Shown: positions 11,952 to 17,308, counted from the stretch's first letter. The stretch: DNA of 64,000 bases from Myxococcales bacterium (GCA_016717005.1 JADJUF010000014.1:292501-356500), one strand, 5' to 3'. Notes: a model not told the origin generated them from the sequence alone. Translations and numbers: made by a program.

Positions 11952-13592
11952 ATGTTCAAGTTCACCAAGCACTTCTCCACCACGGCCACGTCGCAGGCCC
12001 AGGCGATCCCCGGTACCAACCAGGTCGCCAACTCCGCGGGCGGCTACACCTGGGCCGTCGACGACTGGGTCCGGCTCGACCGGTTCCTGATCCTCGGCAG
12101 CGAGGGCGGCACCTTCTACATCCGGGAGCCCAAGCTCACCGCCGACAACGCGACCGCGGTCGCGCGCTGCATCGCCGCCGACGGCGCCCGGGTCGTGACC
12201 CGGCTGGTCGAGATCTCGACCGCCGGCCGCGCGCCCAAGACCGACCCGACGATCTTCGCGCTCGCCATGTGCGCGAAGCTCGGCGACGAGGCGACCCGCA
12301 AGGCCGCCTACGCCGCGCTGCCGGTCATCTGCCGCACGGGCACCCACCTGATGCACTTCGCCGAGTACGCCCAGGGCTTCGGCGGCTGGGGTCGCGGCAT
12401 GCGCAAGGCGGTCGCCGCCTGGTTCAACGACAAGCCGGCGCGCGACCTCGCGTACCAGCTGGTCAAGTACGGCAGCCGGGACGGCTGGTCGACGCGGGAC
12501 CTCCTGCGGCTGGCCCACCCGCGCGCGGCGTCGCCGTCGCACGATCGGCTGTTCGCGTGGGTGACCTCGGGCGCGATCTCGGACGAGGCCAAGGCCGACG
12601 AGGCCCTGGGCCTGCTGACCGCGGTCGACGAGCTCAAGCGCTGCGACCGGGTCACCGGCGCCGCGGCGCTGGTGCGCGCGCACCGGATCCCGCGCGAGGC
12701 GGTGCCGACCACCTGGCTGACCTTCGCCGAGATCTGGGACGCGCTCCTGGCCGACATGCCCATGACGGCCATGATCCGCAACCTCGCGACCATGACGCGG
12801 GTCGGGCTGATCAAGCCCGGCAGCGACGCGGCCCGCACGGTGGCGGCGCGGCTCGGGGACGGCGCTCGCCTGCACAAGGCGCGCGTCCACCCGATCGCGG
12901 CGCTCGCGGCCCTGACCACGTACAAGAGCGGTCACGGCGCGCGCGGCGGCGGCACCTGGACCCCGGTGGGGACGGTCGTCGATGCCCTCGACGGCGCGTT
13001 CTACCAGGCGTTCAAGGCGGTCGAGCCGAGCGGCAAGCGCACGATCCTGGCGCTCGACGTGTCGGGCTCGATGAGCTCGGGCGTGATCGCCGGGGTGCCC
13101 GGCGTGACGCCGCGGATCGGCAGCGCCGCGATGGCGCTGGTGACCGCCGCGACCGAGCGTGACCACCACTTCGTCGCCTTCACCGCGGCGGCCGGCGGTG
13201 GCCACGGCGGCAAGTGGGGCGGCGGCGAGCCGGGCCTGCGCCCGCTCGCGATCTCGCCGCGGCAGCGGCTCGACGACGTCTGCAAGGCCGTCAGCGACCT
13301 GCCGTTCGGTGGCACCGACTGCGCGCTGCCCATGATCTGGGCCGAGCGCAACCGCGTGGATGTCGACACGTTCGTCATCTACACGGACAGCGAGACGTGG
13401 GCCGGGAGCGTGCACCCGGCGCAGGCGATCCGCGCGTACCGTCAGGCGCGTGGCATCGCGGCGAAGGTGGTGGTGGTGGGGATGACCTCGAACGGGTTCA
13501 GCATCGCTGACCCGGGCGATGCCGGCATGCTCGACGTGGTCGGTTTCGACACGGCGACGCCGGCGGTCATCAGCGACTACGCGCGCGCCTGA
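11952..13592 (+). CDS. rsr: Ro60/Rsr orthologue (TROVE and vWA domain RNA-binding protein)
   Basis: 546 aa from ATG 11952 with a GGAGG ribosome site 7 nt upstream. The N-terminal two thirds is the TROVE module (YTWAVDDWVRLDRFLILGSEGGTFY near the start, LVKYGSRDGWSTRDLLRLAHP in the middle), a ring of HEAT-like repeats that in Ro60 grips misfolded RNA 3' ends in its hole and Y RNA on its outer face. The C-terminal third is a vWA domain with an intact metal site: DVSGS (D369), GGT (T455) and TDSE (D479). In bacteria Ro works with Y RNAs and 3'-exonucleases in RNA degradation and rRNA maturation. It is embedded in the tRNA array on the same strand, between tRNA-Thr and tRNA-Asn and right after two candidate Y RNAs. 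This is a strong contextual match between protein and RNA ligands. Confidence 0.93.
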   Translation: MFKFTKHFSTTATSQAQAIPGTNQVANSAGGYTWAVDDWVRLDRFLILGSEGGTFYIREPKLTADNATAVARCIAADGARVVTRLVEISTAGRAPKTDPTIFALAMCAKLGDEATRKAAYAALPVICRTGTHLMHFAEYAQGFGGWGRGMRKAVAAWFNDKPARDLAYQLVKYGSRDGWSTRDLLRLAHPRAASPSHDRLFAWVTSGAISDEAKADEALGLLTAVDELKRCDRVTGAAALVRAHRIPREAVPTTWLTFAEIWDALLADMPMTAMIRNLATMTRVGLIKPGSDAARTVAARLGDGARLHKARVHPIAALAALTTYKSGHGARGGGTWTPVGTVVDALDGAFYQAFKAVEPSGKRTILALDVSGSMSSGVIAGVPGVTPRIGSAAMALVTAATERDHHFVAFTAAAGGGHGGKWGGGEPGLRPLAISPRQRLDDVCKAVSDLPFGGTDCALPMIWAERNRVDVDTFVIYTDSETWAGSVHPAQAIRAYRQARGIAAKVVVVGMTSNGFSIADPGDAGMLDVVGFDTATPAVISDYARA

Positions 13593-13666
13593 TCGGCGAC
13601 GATCAGCCGGCGCGGAGCCGCACAACACGCATGCGCCGGTGGCGATCCAGCCGCCACCGGCGATCT

Positions 13667-13738
13667 GGGCCTGAAGCTCAACGGTCGAGCGTCCGGTTGT
13701 TAACCGGCGGGTTGCGGGTTCGAGTCCCGCCGGGCCCT
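13667..13738 (+). tRNA. tRNA-Asn(GUU)
   Basis: Acceptor GGGCCTG/CGGGCCC, D arm GCTC/GAGC with AACGGTC loop, anticodon loop TTGTTAA giving GUU, T arm GCGGG-TTCGAGT-CCCGC. First tRNA after the Ro60 gene. Confidence 0.85.
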
Positions 13739-13765
13739 CTGTGCTCCTGGAAGGGGTCTTCGCAG

Positions 13766-13860
13766 GCCCCCCCCCGGGTCGCGCACCGGCGGGGGCCGCC
13801 CCCCGCGGGGGGGGGGGCGGCGCCGGCCCCGGCCGGGCCGGCCGGGGGGCCCCCCCTCGA
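13766..13860. repeat. Extreme G/C-tract spacer
   Basis: About 95 nt consisting almost only of runs of G and C, including a C9 run near 13767, a G12 run near 13807 and CCGGCC palindromes. No gene or tRNA is visible; it could fold into very stable stems. Read errors in such tracts are likely. Confidence 0.5.
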
Positions 13861-13884
13861 CGTCGCCACGGCGACGTCGTCTTT

Positions 13885-13957
13885 GCGCCTGTCGGACAAT
13901 GGTCAGTCCTCCGGTCCCTCAAACCGGCTACGGTGGGTTCGATTCCCCCCAGGCGCG
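13885..13957 (+). tRNA. tRNA-Glu(CUC)
   Basis: Acceptor GCGCCTG/CAGGCGC, D arm GGAC/GTCC with GG loop, anticodon stem CCGGT/ACCGG, loop CCCTCAA giving CUC with C33, T loop TTCGATT. Confidence 0.85.
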
Positions 13958-14007
13958 CGACGAGCTGCGCGCGAGCGCCGCCCGTTCGGGCCGTGAGACG
14001 TTGGTTA

Positions 14008-14036
14008 CCGTAACTATAACGGGCCTAAGGTAGCGA
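14008..14036 (+). other. 23S rRNA helix 69/71-like fragment
   Basis: 29 nt covering CCGTAACTATAACGG and CCTAAGGTAGCGA, differing from the universal 23S rRNA segment (E. coli about 1908-1936) at one base as I recall that sequence. The match is also nearly the I-CeuI homing site. The 23S similarity stops at both edges; it is followed by a GACTCGG-type hairpin and then by tRNA-Arg about 190 nt on. No other rRNA sequence is nearby. Confidence 0.8.
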
Positions 14037-14225
14037 CACTCGGGCGACCGAGTCAGCGAAGCGCCGGGCGCACCTCCTCGAAGGTGGCCGGTGCGTGTCA
14101 ACGGCCGGCGGGGCCAACCCCGCCGGTGCGGACGCCACCGACGTCGAGATCCTCGCCGCGCCTCACCGCGCGGCGACGTTCGCCCGATCCACGTACTCCG
14201 GTCGTTGGCCGACCGCGTACAACTT
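14037..14225. other. Gap between the 23S-like fragment and tRNA-Arg
   Basis: Contains a short hairpin ACTCGG-GCGA-CCGAGT directly after the 23S-like segment and several GC-rich inverted repeats (GGCCGGCGGGG/CCCCGCCGG). I see no foldable tRNA and no coding frame. Confidence 0.4.
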
Positions 14226-14295
14226 GCCACCGTCCCGAGGATGGGACACGACGCTACGAACGTCGCTGACGAAGGTTCGAGTCCTTCCGGTGGTA
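14226..14295 (+). tRNA. tRNA-Arg(ACG)
   Basis: Acceptor GCCACCG/CGGTGGT, short D arm TCCC-GAGGAT-GGGA, anticodon stem CGACG/CGTCG with loop CTACGAA giving ACG, T arm GAAGG-TTCGAGT-CCTTC. Discriminator A followed by an encoded CCA. Confidence 0.8.
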
Positions 14296-14333
14296 CCACG
14301 CGCGCATCCGGCGAACGGAGCGCGACGTCACTT

Positions 14334-14404
14334 GCACTGCACCGGCTGGCGCCGGGCTGGGCCTCCAAAACCCACGACGCAGGGTTCGATTCCCTGGCGG
14401 TGTG
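14334..14404 (+). tRNA. tRNA-Trp(CCA)
   Basis: Acceptor GCACTGC/GCGGTGT (two G-U), D arm CCGG/CCGG with GG loop, anticodon loop CTCCAAA giving CCA (closing pair C-A), T arm CAGGG-TTCGATT-CCCTG. Discriminator G. Confidence 0.8.
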
Positions 14405-14439
14405 CCGAGCGCCGATTTCGGCGCGTCTCCGCGACACTG

Positions 14440-14509
14440 TGCAGCGGCCTCGGGCGAGGACGCGCGGCTCATAACCGCGTCGGTGAGGGTTCGAGTCCCT
14501 CCGCTGCGA
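14440..14509 (+). tRNA. tRNA-Met(CAU)
   Basis: Acceptor TGCAGCG/CGCTGCG, D arm CCTC/GAGG, anticodon stem CGCGG/CCGCG with loop CTCATAA giving CAU, T arm GAGGG-TTCGAGT-CCCTC. The 1-72 position pairs (T-G), which argues against initiator Met; elongator Met or lysidine-type Ile are both possible. Confidence 0.8.
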
Positions 14510-14513
14510 CCCT

Positions 14514-14602
14514 CGGGGTGCCCATCTGTACCACCCTCGCCCGGCGACGGGCCGCACATGGATGGTTACTGGTTCCCATTGGTTCGACTCCAATCACCCC
14601 GA
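14514..14602 (+). ncRNA. Reduced tRNA-like RNA carrying a Y-type arm
   Basis: Acceptor CGGGGTG/CACCCCG (7 bp) and a perfect T arm ATTGG-TTCGACT-CCAAT are clear, but I cannot build a D arm or an anticodon arm. Between them sits the same element as in the neighbouring tRNA inserts: upper stem CCATC/GATGG, strand 2 CCCTCGCCCG, short loop GCGA, strand 1 CGGGCCG, then GATGGTTAC. It looks like an acceptor-T minihelix joined to a permuted Ro-binding stem. Confidence 0.55.
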
Positions 14603-14627
14603 CCAGCGCGCCACTCGGCCGCCTCAC

Positions 14628-14747
14628 GCAGACGTCGTCTAACGGCAGGACACTTCCCGTCTCACGCCCCTCGCCCGTCACCGGGCCGCTGCGAGATGGT
14701 TCTTGATCAGGGATCAAGTGATGCTGGTTCGACTCCAGCCGTCTGTA
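14628..14747 (+). tRNA. tRNA-Pro(AGG) with a Y-type insert
   Basis: 120 nt. Acceptor GCAGACG/CGTCTGT, D arm GTCT/GGAC with AACGGCA loop, T arm GCTGG-TTCGACT-CCAGC. Without the 49-nt insert (14656-14704) the anticodon arm is CTTGA-TCAGGGA-TCAAG, anticodon AGG with C33 and the G37 typical of proline tRNAs. The 3-nt CTT before the insert is repeated at its end, so the exact junction is ambiguous. Confidence 0.7.
14656..14704 (+). ncRNA. Y-type arm inserted in tRNA-Pro(AGG)
   Basis: Outer stem CCGTCTC/GAGATGG, internal loop, inner stem GCCCG-TCAC-CGGGC, then GGTTCTT. Strand 2 CCCCTCGCCCG comes first and strand 1 CGGGCCGCTGC second, so relative to the free hairpins at 11.6-11.8 kb the strands are in swapped order and joined by a 4-nt loop. 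Confidence 0.6.
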
Positions 14748-14761
14748 CGGATCGATACTTC

Positions 14762-14888
14762 GCGGGTGTAGCTCAACGGTAGAGCAGTTCCGTCCGTCAC
14801 CCCTTGCCCGCCCTCGGGCGGGCCGACGCATGGATGGTTATTGACCTTGTAAATCAACTGGATGCCGGTTCGAGTCCGGCCACCTGCA
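14762..14888 (+). tRNA. tRNA-Thr(UGU) with a Y-type insert
   Basis: 127 nt. Acceptor GCGGGTG/CACCTGC, D arm GCTC-AACGGTA-GAGC, T arm GCCGG-TTCGAGT-CCGGC. Removing 14790-14842 gives GTTGA..TCAAC around CCTTGTAAA; the anticodon is best read as UGU (loop CTTGTAA with a C-A closing pair), though the arm is two bases long. Confidence 0.7.
14790..14842 (+). ncRNA. Y-type arm inserted in tRNA-Thr(UGU)
   Basis: Outer stem CCGTCCGT/ATGGATGG (8 bp, sequence different from the Pro insert but still paired), internal loop with CACCCCTT opposite CGACGC, inner stem GCCCGCC-CTC-GGCGGGC, then GGTTATT. The compensatory changes against the Pro and Gly inserts support a conserved fold. Confidence 0.6.
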
Positions 14889-14898
14889 CGACTCGTTA

Positions 14899-14960
14899 CG
14901 CGCCAACCGCTGCCCGCGGGCCCGGTCCACCAGGCCGGGCTCGCGGGCGGACGGCGCGCC
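14899..14960. repeat. Spacer hairpin, copy 1
   Basis: GCGCCAACCGC, then a 14-bp perfect stem GCCCGCGGGCCCGG/CCGGGCTCGCGGGC, then GGACGGCGCGCC. A near copy lies at 15283-15340. Each separates a 5' tRNA from the next tRNA, perhaps as a processing or termination-resisting element. Confidence 0.6.
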
Positions 14961-14965
14961 TCTCC

Positions 14966-15038
14966 AGGGGTGTAGTTCAGTAGTGAGAACGCACGGTCGG
15001 GGACCGTGAGGCCGTCGGTGCGATTCCGGCCACCCCTA
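14966..15038 (+). tRNA. tRNA-Pro(GGG), A18/G55 type
   Basis: Acceptor AGGGGTG/CACCCCT, D arm GTTC/GAAC with loop AGTAGTGA, anticodon stem CACGG/CCGTG with loop TCGGGGA giving GGG, C33 and G37, T arm GTCGG-TGCGATT-CCGGC with G55. Confidence 0.8.
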
Positions 15039-15065
15039 CGACGCGCCGCCTCGGTGGCGCACCAC

Positions 15066-15197
15066 GCAGATGTAGCTCAGCGGTAGAGCACGATAAAACC
15101 CGTCTCACGCCCCTCGCCCGCGGTCCGCCGCGGGCCGCAGCGGGATGGTTATAGCCTTCCAAGCTCGTGGCCGCCGGTTCGAATCCGGCCATCTGCT
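15066..15197 (+). tRNA. tRNA-Gly(UCC) with a Y-type insert
   Basis: 132 nt and the clearest insert case. Acceptor GCAGATG/CATCTGC, D arm GCTC-AGCGGTA-GAGC, T arm GCCGG-TTCGAAT-CCGGC. Joining CGA (15091-15093) directly to GC (15154) gives a perfect anticodon arm CGAGC-CTTCCAA-GCTCG, anticodon UCC with U33, and a 5-nt variable loop. Without removal the insert would leave the anticodon stem as a three-way junction. Confidence 0.8.
15094..15153 (+). ncRNA. Y-type arm inserted in tRNA-Gly(UCC)
   Basis: 60 nt between tRNA positions 29 and 30. TAAAA lead, outer stem CCGTCTC/GGGATGG, internal loop ACGCCCCTC opposite CGCAGC, inner stem GCCCGCGG-TCCG-CCGCGGGC, then GGTTATA. It has the same order and motifs as the Pro and Thr inserts. 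Confidence 0.65.
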
Positions 15198-15204
15198 CGA
15201 TTCC

Positions 15205-15278
15205 AGGGGTGTAGTTCCAGCAGCCAGAACGCGTGGTCCGGGACCACGAGGCCGTCGGTGCAATTCCGACCACCCCTA
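15205..15278 (+). tRNA. tRNA-Pro(CGG), A18/G55 type
   Basis: Acceptor AGGGGTG/CACCCCT, D arm GTTC/GAAC with loop CAGCAGCCA, anticodon stem CGTGG/CCACG, loop TCCGGGA giving CGG with C33, T arm GTCGG-TGCAATT-CCGAC with G55. Confidence 0.8.
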
Positions 15279-15282
15279 CAAC

Positions 15283-15340
15283 GCGCCAACCGCCGCCCGC
15301 GGGCCGAGCCACCGGTCCGGCTCGCGGGTGGACGGCGCGC
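15283..15340. repeat. Spacer hairpin, copy 2
   Basis: Near copy of 14899-14960: GCGCCAACCGCC, stem GCCCGCG..GAGCC / GGCTCGCGGG, ending GGACGGCGCGCC. Located between tRNA-Pro(CGG) and tRNA-Ile. Confidence 0.6.
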
Positions 15341-15345
15341 CTGTC

Positions 15346-15416
15346 CCGCCTGTAGCTCAACAGCAGAGCACTCGGCCGATAACCGAGCGACGGAGGTGCG
15401 ATTCCTCCCAGGCGGA
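15346..15416 (+). tRNA. tRNA-Ile(GAU), A18/G55 type
   Basis: Acceptor CCGCCTG/CAGGCGG, D arm GCTC-AACAGCA-GAGC (A18), anticodon stem CTCGG/CCGAG with loop CCGATAA giving GAU and C33, T arm GGAGG-TGCGATT-CCTCC (G55). Confidence 0.85.
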
Positions 15417-15418
15417 CC

Positions 15419-15493
15419 GTGATCGATGCCGAAGTCGTCGAGGCGCGAGGCCGTGAACCTCGTCTCCAGCGGGTGCGAGTCCCGTCGATCACT
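15419..15493 (+). tRNA. tRNA-His(GUG), G55 type
   Basis: Acceptor GTGATCG/CGATCAC, D arm GCC/GGC with loop GAAGTCGTCGA (C at the G18 position), anticodon stem CGAGG/CCTCG, loop CCGTGAA giving GUG with C33, T loop TGCGAGT. Confidence 0.8.
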
Positions 15494-15495
15494 CC

Positions 15496-15567
15496 CGGGG
15501 TGTATTTCAATAGAAGATTGCGCGGTTCGGGACCGCGTGGCTGCAGGTGCAAGTCCTGCCACCCCGA
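15496..15567 (+). tRNA. tRNA-Pro(CGG), second copy
   Basis: Acceptor CGGGGTG/CACCCCG, weak D arm (TTC/GAA, loop with AG instead of GG), anticodon stem CGCGG/CCGCG, loop TTCGGGA giving CGG with U33, T arm GCAGG-TGCAAGT-CCTGC with G55. Confidence 0.75.
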
Positions 15568-15577
15568 CTCCCCTGGC

Positions 15578-15709
15578 CCACCAACCGGATCGGCGCCTCG
15601 TTGCGTCCTTCGCCCCAGCGCGCCGGCCCCCCGGCACGCCTGGGCCGCTGGAGGAGGCTCAACGAGCGCGCGGTTCGGGATCGCGAGTGCATGGCGATCC
15701 GGTTGGTGG
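15578..15709 (+). ncRNA. Chimeric RNA: long terminal stem, Y-type arm and Pro-like anticodon hairpin
   Basis: A 15-bp terminal stem pairs the 5' and 3' ends (CCACCAACCGGATCG with CGATCCGGTTGGTGG). Inside are a Y-type arm (stem CTCGTTG/CAACGAG, strand 2 CCTTCGCCCC, strand 1 GGGCCGCTGG) and a hairpin GCGG-TTCGGGA-TCGC whose loop equals that of the preceding tRNA-Pro(CGG). D and T arms are missing. This resembles a free bacterial Y RNA with a tRNA-like module more than a tRNA. Confidence 0.45.
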
Positions 15710-15726
15710 TGCCCCAGGCCCTTTTC

Positions 15727-15800
15727 GTCCTCGTAGACCAACGGCAGGAGTCACCGGGCTCAGAATCCGGGCAGTGTGAGTTCGAATCTCACCGAGGACA
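15727..15800 (+). tRNA. tRNA-Leu(CAG), short variable loop
   Basis: Acceptor GTCCTCG/CGAGGAC, 3-bp D stem GAC/GTC with GG loop, anticodon stem CCGGG/TCCGG, loop CTCAGAA giving CAG, T arm GTGAG-TTCGAAT-CTCAC. The variable loop is only 5 nt, although bacterial Leu tRNAs normally have a long arm. Confidence 0.8.
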
Positions 15801-15806
15801 CGTTTT

Positions 15807-15880
15807 GCCTTCGTAGACCAACCGGCAGAGTCGGCGAGCTCAAGCCTCGTCCCGTGCGGGTTCGAATCCCGCCGAAGGCA
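15807..15880 (+). tRNA. tRNA-Leu(CAA), short variable loop
   Basis: Acceptor GCCTTCG/CGAAGGC, D stem GAC/GTC, anticodon stem GCGAG/CTCGT, loop CTCAAGC giving CAA, 5-nt variable loop, T arm GCGGG-TTCGAAT-CCCGC. Confidence 0.8.
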
Positions 15881-15902
15881 CGGTCACGATCACGTTTGTC
15901 AT

Positions 15903-15976
15903 GCCGCCGTAGACCAACTGGCAGAGTCGATGGCTCGAGAAGTCATACCGTGGAGGTTCGAATCCTCTCGGCGGCA
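15903..15976 (+). tRNA. tRNA-Leu(GAG), short variable loop
   Basis: Acceptor GCCGCCG/CGGCGGC, D stem GAC/GTC, anticodon stem ATGGC/GTCAT, loop TCGAGAA giving GAG with C33, 5-nt variable loop, T arm GGAGG-TTCGAAT-CCTCT. Confidence 0.8.
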
Positions 15977-16066
15977 CGAACTTGCCCACACGACGTGGGC
16001 CGATGGCGCGCGGCGGCCGGACCGCGCGTGATCTCAGCGCACCCGGTGAAAGGAAACGATCCGCAC

Positions 16067-16618
16067 ATGAGTCAGGTGGCGACGCGAACTCTGCTCCTGT
16101 CGCAGGGCTTCGAGCCGATCAAGGTCATCTCGTGGCAGCGCGCCCTCACGCTGCTCACCCTCGGCAAGGTCGAGGTCATCGAGGAGTACGACGCCGAGGT
16201 CAAGACGGTGTCGTTCGTCATCAAGGCCCCGGCGGTCGTGCGCCTCCTGCGCGCGTTCCGGCGGCACGCCAAGCCGGTGAAGTTCTCGCGCGTGAACATC
16301 TACGCGCGTGACGGCTACCGCTGCCAGTACTGCGGCGTGCGCTGCACGCTGGCCGAGCTCACCTACGACCACGTGATCCCGCGCGCCCGTGGCGGCCGCA
16401 CCACGTGGGAGAACATCGTCACCTGCTGCTACCCGTGCAACGGCGCCAAGGGCAACCGGACGCCGCGGGAGGCCGGCCTCGAGCTGCGCAAGCAGCCGGC
16501 CCGGCCGACCTGGGTGCCGGCGGTGACGATCCGGGTGAGCACGCGCTCGGTGCCCGAGGCCTGGCGCGACTACCTGTACTGGACCGGCGAGATCGACGCC
16601 GATCCGGCGGCGGCGTGA
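16067..16618 (+). CDS. HNH endonuclease-family protein inside the tRNA array
   Basis: 183 aa from ATG 16067 with an AAAGGA ribosome site. The first 80 residues form the domain seen in a common family of bacterial HNH proteins (LLLSQGFEPIKVISWQRALTLL). Residues about 84-140 hold the HNH core: YARDGYRCQYCG (Cys pair), LTYDHVIPRARGG (catalytic DH) and WENIVTCCYPCNGAKG (second Cys pair and N). All zinc and catalytic residues are present. The family is widespread and its substrate is unknown to me. Its place between tRNA-Leu and tRNA-Ser on the array strand, with a 23S I-CeuI-like site 2 kb away, invites the idea of a homing or RNA-linked nuclease, but that is only inference. Confidence 0.88.
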   Translation: MSQVATRTLLLSQGFEPIKVISWQRALTLLTLGKVEVIEEYDAEVKTVSFVIKAPAVVRLLRAFRRHAKPVKFSRVNIYARDGYRCQYCGVRCTLAELTYDHVIPRARGGRTTWENIVTCCYPCNGAKGNRTPREAGLELRKQPARPTWVPAVTIRVSTRSVPEAWRDYLYWTGEIDADPAAA

Positions 16619-16711
16619 CCTGCCGCCGGTGGGACGAGCTGCGGCCGGGTCGGCGGTTGATGCACCGCCGACCGCGACCGCCCAGCGGGGGCCACGCCCC
16701 GCTGGATGACT

Positions 16712-16801
16712 GGAGGGACCAGCCGAGGTGGCGCCGGCACCGGTTTCGAAAACAGGTTGTCACCGAGAGGTGACGTGGGGGTTCGACTCCCCCTCCCTTC
16801 G
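16712..16801 (+). tRNA. tRNA-Ser(CGA), copy 1
   Basis: Class II. Acceptor GGAGGGA/TCCCTTC, D stem GCC/GGC, anticodon loop TTCGAAA giving CGA (one stem mismatch), variable arm GTCACC-GAGA-GGTGAC, T arm GGGGG-TTCGACT-CCCCC. Discriminator G as usual for Ser. Confidence 0.85.
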
Positions 16802-16882
16802 CTGACCGAGGCGACACGACGAGACGAGACGACGACGATGACGACGACGACCCGACCGCGGGGCCACGCCCGCGGTCGATCT

Positions 16883-16973
16883 GGAGGGACAAGCCGATGT
16901 GGCGACGGCGCCGGTCTGGAAGGCCGCGTGAGCACCGCGAGGTGTCTTGGGGGTTCGACTCCCTCTCCCTTCG
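16883..16973 (+). tRNA. tRNA-Ser(GGA)
   Basis: Class II. Acceptor GGAGGGA/TCCCTTC, anticodon core CGGT/GCCG with loop CTGGAAG giving GGA, variable arm around AGCACC..GGTGT, T loop TTCGACT. Confidence 0.8.
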
Positions 16974-17020
16974 CTGACCGCGACGAGACGCGACCGCGGG
17001 GCCCACGCCCGCGGTCACCT

Positions 17021-17111
17021 GGAGGGACCAGCCGAGGTGGCGACGGCACCGGCCTTGAAAGCCGCGCGAGCACCGAAGGGTGCCTTGGGGGTTCGACTCC
17101 CTCTCCCTTCG
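17021..17111 (+). tRNA. tRNA-Ser(UGA)
   Basis: Class II. Same acceptor as the previous Ser genes, anticodon core CGGC/GCCG with loop CTTGAAA giving UGA, variable arm GCACC-GAAG-GGTGC, T loop TTCGACT. Confidence 0.85.
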
Positions 17112-17190
17112 CCGACCGAGGCGAGACACGACCGCGACGAGACACGACCGCGACGAGACACGACCGCGGGCGCCGCGCCCACGGTCACCT

Positions 17191-17281
17191 GGAGGGGCAA
17201 GCCGACGTGGCGACGGTGCCGGCCTCGAAGACCGTGTGAGCACCGAAGGGTGCCTTGGGGGTTCGACTCCCCCTCCCTCCG
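17191..17281 (+). tRNA. tRNA-Ser(CGA), copy 2
   Basis: Class II. Acceptor GGAGGGG/TCCCTCC, anticodon loop CTCGAAG giving CGA (closing C-A pair), variable arm GCACC-GAAG-GGTGC, T arm GGGGG-TTCGACT-CCCCC. Confidence 0.8.
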
Positions 17282-17308
17282 CCCGCCCGCCCGCCACTGC
17301 AACGATCT

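Noticed and set aside
14440..14509. Initiator tRNA-Met
   Set aside because: The first acceptor position pairs and the three G-C pairs typical of the initiator anticodon stem are not in place.
14628..14747. tRNA-Sec from the TCA in the anticodon arm
   Set aside because: The best stem CTTGA/TCAAG places AGG at 34-36, and the long class II and 8-bp acceptor features of tRNA-Sec are absent.
14656..15153. Group I introns in the tRNAs
   Set aside because: The inserts are only 49-60 nt and sit at position 29/30, not in the anticodon loop. No group I core (P3-P7, G-binding site) fits.
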